From contig CAJYHD010000306.1 in NCBI GenBank assembly GCA_913773715.1, positions 1 to 10,063 of the forward strand: DNA of 10,063 nt, written 5' to 3'. The translations under genes and the position numbers were made by a program. This DNA comes from an uncultured Sphingobium sp. (GTDB taxonomy: Bacteria > Pseudomonadota > Alphaproteobacteria > Sphingomonadales > Sphingomonadaceae). Position 1 is the first letter of the stretch, and every line of letters begins with the position of its first letter. Of this stretch, positions 6,305-10,063 are shown piece after piece. Under the pieces are notes generated by a model. It searched no databases and was not told where the DNA came from. It saw nothing but the letters and a program-made list of their open reading frames with translations.

Positions 6305-7287
6305 TCCCGCCCGCCGCCGCGCCCGATTTCTTGAGCCGCGCCGGATGGGGTGGCGCCGCCATCCTGCCACTTGCGGGCGACGCCTCCTTCCGCCGCTATT
6401 TCCGCGTCGTCGATGGCGACCGCCGCGCCGTCCTCATGGACGCGCCCCCGCCGCACGAAGACCCGCGCCCCTTCATCGCCATTGCCGAGCGGCTGATCGC
6501 CGACGGCTTCGCCGCGCCGCGCATCTTCTCGCGCGACCTGACGGAAGGCCTCGTCCTGATCGAGGATTTCGGCGACCTGCGCCTCAAAGAGCATGTCGAG
6601 GCTGACCCGGCGGAGGAGATCGCCGTCTATACCCGCGCGATTGACCTGCTCGCCGACCTCCATCGCCTGCCAGCCGCCGACGTGCCGCCCTACGACCGCG
6701 CCGTCTATCAGCGCGAAGTGGGGCTGCTTACCGAATGGTATTGCCCCGCCGCCGGCCTCGCCGTGGACGCCGACGGCTACACGACCGCCTGGGACGCGGT
6801 GCTGCCACTGGTCGAACGCTCCGCCTCGCCGACCGTCACGGTGCTGCGCGACTATCATGCCGAAAACATCATGTTGATCGACCGGCCCGAGACGCATGGC
6901 CTGGGCCTGCTCGATTTTCAGGACGCGCTTGCAGGCCATCCCGCCTACGACCTCGTCTCGCTGCTTCAGGACGCCCGCCGCGACGTGCCGCCCGCCGTAG
7001 AGGCCGCGATGATCGCCCATTACCGCGCCATCGCCAACCCGCCTGCCGATTTCGACGCCGCCTATGCCGTCCTTGGCGCGCAGCGTAACGCGAAGATCAT
7101 CGGCATCTTCACCCGCCTGTGGCAGCGCGATGGCAAGCCGCGCTATCTCTCCTACCTGCCGCGCATGTGGAGCCTGCTGGAGCGCGACCTCGCCCATCCC
7201 GCGCTCGCTCCCGTCGCCGACTGGTTCGCCGCCAACATCCCCGCCGACAAGCGCCACGACGCGCTTCAGGAGTTTGCCGCCGCATGA
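6301..7287 (+). CDS. amgK: AmgK-type MurNAc/GlcNAc anomeric kinase (APH fold)
   Basis: AmgK phosphorylates MurNAc (and GlcNAc) at the anomeric carbon, giving MurNAc-alpha-1-phosphate for MurU in the peptidoglycan recycling route that bypasses de novo, fosfomycin-sensitive UDP-MurNAc synthesis. The 328-residue product has the aminoglycoside-phosphotransferase fold: the nucleotide-loop motif GDASFRRYFRV (26-36), LVLIEDFGD (84-92), the catalytic loop LRDYHAEN (182-189, Asp184 base, Asn189), and the metal site LLDFQDA (203-209, Asp205). The canonical HRD His is Leu here. A C-terminal LWQRDGKPRYLSYLPRMW stretch is typical of this subfamily as I recall it. The start is ATG 6301, overlapping the tsaE stop as ATGA; ATG 6289 is an in-frame alternative, but GGAG at 6283 is only two bases from it. 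Adjacency to murU makes the specific call strong; the fold alone would only say phosphotransferase. Confidence 0.9.
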   Translation: MIPPAAAPDFLSRAGWGGAAILPLAGDASFRRYFRVVDGDRRAVLMDAPPPHEDPRPFIAIAERLIADGFAAPRIFSRDLTEGLVLIEDFGDLRLKEHVEADPAEEIAVYTRAIDLLADLHRLPAADVPPYDRAVYQREVGLLTEWYCPAAGLAVDADGYTTAWDAVLPLVERSASPTVTVLRDYHAENIMLIDRPETHGLGLLDFQDALAGHPAYDLVSLLQDARRDVPPAVEAAMIAHYRAIANPPADFDAAYAVLGAQRNAKIIGIFTRLWQRDGKPRYLSYLPRMWSLLERDLAHPALAPVADWFAANIPADKRHDALQEFAAA

Positions 7288-7994
7288 TCGACACCGCCAT
7301 GCTGATGGCCGCAGGCCTCGGCAAGCGCATGCGCCCGCTCACCGCCACCCGGCCCAAGCCACTGGTGAAGGTCGCGGGCAAGCCGCTGATGGACCATGCG
7401 CTCGACCGGCTGGAGGCAGGCGGCATCCGCAAGGTGGTGGTCAACGTCCATTATCTCGCCGATACGGTGGAGGCGCATGTCGCCGCGCGTCGCTGCGGCC
7501 TGGAGTTCGCCATTTCCGACGAGCGCGCCAAGCTGCTGGAAACCGGCGGTGGCCTCATGAAAGCCAGGCCGCTGCTCGGCGACCAGCCCTTCTTCTGCGC
7601 GAATAGCGACAACCTCTGGATCGACGGACCGCAGGAAACGCTCGGCATGATGCGCCGTCTCTGGGACCCCGAACTGATGGACGCGCTGTTGCTGCTGGTG
7701 CCGCTCGCCCGCGCGCACTGCCATCGCGGACCCGGCGACTTCCACATGGACGCCGCCGGACGCATCGCCCGCCGCCGCACCGCGCGCGTCGCGCCCTTCG
7801 TCTTTACCGGCGTCCAGATCCTCTCGCCCGCGATCCTCACCGATCCGCCCGGCGACGTCTTTTCCACCAACATCTTCTGGAACCGCGCGATAGAGGCGGG
7901 GCGGCTCTACGGCGTCTCGCATCAGGGCCTCTGGTTCGATGTCGGCACGCCGCAGGCCATTCCCGTCGTGGAATCCGTCTTAGCCAATGGGTGA
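7284..7994 (+). CDS. murU: MurNAc-1-phosphate uridylyltransferase MurU
   Basis: MurU transfers UMP from UTP to MurNAc-alpha-1-phosphate, making UDP-MurNAc and completing the recycling pathway begun by the kinase next to it. The product is 236 residues (Pseudomonas MurU about 225). It is a sugar-nucleotidyltransferase: the N-terminal signature MLMAAGLGKRMRPLT (6-20), then PKPLVKVAGKPL (24-35), the DERAKLLETGGGLMKARPLLG segment, the NSDN metal-binding site (107-110) and the second metal Asp in WFDVGTP (217-223). The start ATG 7284 forms an ATGA overlap with the kinase stop; the frame is open upstream, but only this start gives the family N-terminus. A glucose-1-phosphate-type nucleotidyltransferase is the alternative by sequence alone; the neighbour favours MurU. 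Confidence 0.9.
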   Translation: MIDTAMLMAAGLGKRMRPLTATRPKPLVKVAGKPLMDHALDRLEAGGIRKVVVNVHYLADTVEAHVAARRCGLEFAISDERAKLLETGGGLMKARPLLGDQPFFCANSDNLWIDGPQETLGMMRRLWDPELMDALLLLVPLARAHCHRGPGDFHMDAAGRIARRRTARVAPFVFTGVQILSPAILTDPPGDVFSTNIFWNRAIEAGRLYGVSHQGLWFDVGTPQAIPVVESVLANG

Positions 7995-10063
7995 GAAGAG
8001 CCGCCCTGCGCTCTATACCATCCCCGCGCACCGCGCCTTCGCCGACGCGCTGGTCGCGGGCATAATTGCGCGCCATGGCGGCGATCCGCTGGCGCTCGCG
8101 CAGGGCATGGTGCTGCTACCCGGCACCCGCGCCGTTCGCGCGGTCAGCAACGCCTTCGTACGCGCGTCCAAGGGCGGCCTGCTGCTCCCGCGCCTCGTCC
8201 CGCTCGGCGACCCGGCGCTTGGTGAGCAGGTCGGCGGCGCGCTCGATCCGCTGGGGGAGGGGGAGGTGATCCCGCCCGCCATAGCCCCGGTCCGCCGCCA
8301 GATGATCCTCGCCCGCATGGTGCAGCAGGCAAAAGGCGGCATCGACGCGGGCCAGGCGCTGCAACTCGGCCAAGCACTCGGCACCGTCCTCGACCAGCTT
8401 CAGGTCGAGCGCGTCCCCGCCACCGCTCTGCGCGATCTCAGCCTCACCGATGACCTCTCGACCCACTGGCAAAGCTCGCTCGCCCTGTTCGAAATCCTGC
8501 TGTCGCGCTGGCCCGACGAACTGGCGCGGCTGGGCTGCATCGACCTTGCCGACCGCCGCAACCGCCTGTTCGACCGCCTCGCCAAACGCTGGTCCGAAGC
8601 GCCGCCGTCCGGCTTCATCGTCGCGGCAGGCATATCCAGCACAGCGCCCGCCGTCGCCAACCTGCTGCGCCGCGTATCCGAACTGCCCCACGGCATGGTC
8701 GTCTTCGCCAGCCTCGATCAGCATATGGACGATCCCGCCTGGGACGCCATCGGCCCCTTCGCGCCCGACCCCGTCACTGGCCGCGCGCCCACGCCGCACG
8801 AAAGCCACCCGCAATATAGCGTCAAGCGCCTGCTCGACCTGATGAGCGCGACGCGGGACGATGTCGCGCAATGGAAATGGGGCAGCGAGCATGACGCGCG
8901 CGCCGTGCGCGGCCGCAACATTTCCAATGCCATGCTTCCGCCGCGCCTCACCAGCCGCTGGCGCGACCTCAAGACCGCTGACCGATCGCTCACCGGCGTT
9001 GAGGCGCTGGAAGTCGCCACACCCGGCGAAGAAGCGCAGGCGATCGCCATCGCGCTGCGCGAAGCGCTCGAAACGCCCGAGCGCACCGCCGCGCTGGTGA
9101 CGCCCGACCGCCAACTCGCTACCCGCGTCTCCGCGCATTTGAAGCGCTGGGGCATCGACGCCGACGATTCGGCGGGCCAGCCGCTCTCCCGCCTGCCGCC
9201 CGGCACGTTGCTCATCGCGCTTGCCCAGGCGGTGGCTGAACGCTTCGCCCCGGTGCCGCTGCTCACATTGCTCAAGCATCCGCTCGTTATGCGCGGGGAG
9301 GGGCGGTTGCCCTGGCTGGAGGGTGTCCGCACGCTCGACCTCATCCTGCGCGGTCCACGCCCTCAGGCGGGGCTCGACGGCATCAGCCTGCTGCTCGAAC
9401 CGCGCGACGACGATCGCCAGTCCATCCTGCGCGACGCCGCCCGCGCGTGGTGGCCCACCGCCAAGGCCCTGCTGGAACCGCTGGAGAACGCGCTGCTCGC
9501 CAGTCCCGGCCTCGCCGACCAGCTCGCCGCAATCCGAGACACCGCGACCGCGCTCACCGCCGAAGCCGTCTGGGCCGGCCATCAGGGTCACGCCGCCGCC
9601 GACCTCTTCGCCGAAATGGAGCAGGCCGCACCCGAAGGACCGGGGCAGGCCGACATCCGCGCGCTTCCCGTCCTGCTCGACCAGATGCTCGGCAGCGTGT
9701 CCGTCCGCCCGCCGCAGGGCGGCCACCCCCGCATCGCCATCCTCGGCCTCGTCGAAGCGCAGCTGCAACAGGCCGACCTCATGATCCTGGGCGGCCTCAA
9801 CGAAGGCACCTGGCCCGGCCTGCCCGCACCCGACCCTTGGCTCGCCCCACGCATCCGTCGCGAGCTGGGTTTGCCGGGTCTCGAAACCCGCATCGGCCTT
9901 GCCGCGCACGACTTTGCCAGCGCTCTGGGCGCACCCCATGTCCTCATCACTCGCGCCAAACGCGGCAGCGGAGGCCCAGCGGTCGCGTCCCGCTTCTGGC
10001 TGCGTTTGAAGGCCATGGCCGGGCCGCAGTGGAAGTCCGCCGACCGCTACGCCGCGCTCGCCC
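7987..10063 (+). CDS. addB: AddB, double-strand break repair protein, alphaproteobacterial type (cut by window edge)
   Basis: AddB is one subunit of the AddAB helicase-nuclease, which processes DNA ends for RecA loading in recombinational repair. The frame stays open from ATG 7987 to the window end, giving 692 codons of a protein usually near 1000 residues; the C-terminal nuclease domain with its iron-sulfur cysteines is outside. Visible landmarks are GMVLLPGTRAV near residues 40-50, TPGEEAQAIAIALREALE (345-362), LVTPDRQLATRV (370-381), LKRWGIDADDSAG (385-397), LLKHPLVMRGEG (428-439) and LGGLNEGTWPGLPAPDPWL (601-619), all characteristic of the alphaproteobacterial AddB family. The start overlaps the murU stop by eight bases and has no ribosome site of its own. 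addA would be expected next, beyond the right edge. Confidence 0.93.
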   Translation, partial: MGEKSRPALYTIPAHRAFADALVAGIIARHGGDPLALAQGMVLLPGTRAVRAVSNAFVRASKGGLLLPRLVPLGDPALGEQVGGALDPLGEGEVIPPAIAPVRRQMILARMVQQAKGGIDAGQALQLGQALGTVLDQLQVERVPATALRDLSLTDDLSTHWQSSLALFEILLSRWPDELARLGCIDLADRRNRLFDRLAKRWSEAPPSGFIVAAGISSTAPAVANLLRRVSELPHGMVVFASLDQHMDDPAWDAIGPFAPDPVTGRAPTPHESHPQYSVKRLLDLMSATRDDVAQWKWGSEHDARAVRGRNISNAMLPPRLTSRWRDLKTADRSLTGVEALEVATPGEEAQAIAIALREALETPERTAALVTPDRQLATRVSAHLKRWGIDADDSAGQPLSRLPPGTLLIALAQAVAERFAPVPLLTLLKHPLVMRGEGRLPWLEGVRTLDLILRGPRPQAGLDGISLLLEPRDDDRQSILRDAARAWWPTAKALLEPLENALLASPGLADQLAAIRDTATALTAEAVWAGHQGHAAADLFAEMEQAAPEGPGQADIRALPVLLDQMLGSVSVRPPQGGHPRIAILGLVEAQLQQADLMILGGLNEGTWPGLPAPDPWLAPRIRRELGLPGLETRIGLAAHDFASALGAPHVLITRAKRGSGGPAVASRFWLRLKAMAGPQWKSADRYAALA

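Noticed and set aside
8116..9939. Minus-strand open frame of about 600 codons opposite addB
   Set aside because: The plus strand carries a well-conserved AddB running to the window end, and the antisense product looks like a codon-bias shadow.

Overview
The window is a GC-rich stretch of housekeeping chromosome. The proteins, the alphaproteobacterial-type AddB and the dense overlapping genes point to an alphaproteobacterium of the Sphingomonadaceae (Sphingobium, Sphingomonas or a close relative). I place it from protein families and gene order recalled from memory, not from a database search. I see no phage, plasmid, insertion sequence, CRISPR array, tRNA or rRNA.

Left part, minus strand (1-1087): the 5' portion of amn (AMP nucleosidase), which runs off the left edge, lies downstream of a Prx5-type peroxiredoxin gene. 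Between them (339-604) is a REP-like inverted pair of hairpins. A 154-base divergent region (1088-1241) separates the peroxiredoxin gene from the plus-strand genes.

Middle, plus strand (1242-3360): a YqgE/AlgH (DUF179) gene, then a 148-base leader carrying a small A/T-rich palindrome, then ahcY (S-adenosylhomocysteine hydrolase) starting at a GTG. A strong hairpin closes ahcY.

Right part, plus strand (3505-10063): five genes in a chain, each overlapping the next by 4 or 8 bases. The first is a PAS-rich, membrane-anchored kinase-like protein whose phospho-acceptor His is replaced by Tyr, the hallmark of the cell-cycle regulator DivL. It is followed by tsaE (t6A tRNA modification ATPase), amgK and murU (cell-wall sugar recycling to UDP-MurNAc) and the N-terminal two thirds of addB (double-strand break repair), which is cut by the right edge. 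The architecture implies one transcript with translational coupling, joining cell-cycle control, tRNA modification, peptidoglycan recycling and DNA repair.

The content is mostly ordinary. The most notable points are the Tyr-for-His DivL-like protein, the five-gene overlapping operon, the REP-like element with a compensatory base-pair change, and the palindrome in front of ahcY. I found no convincing undescribed system.
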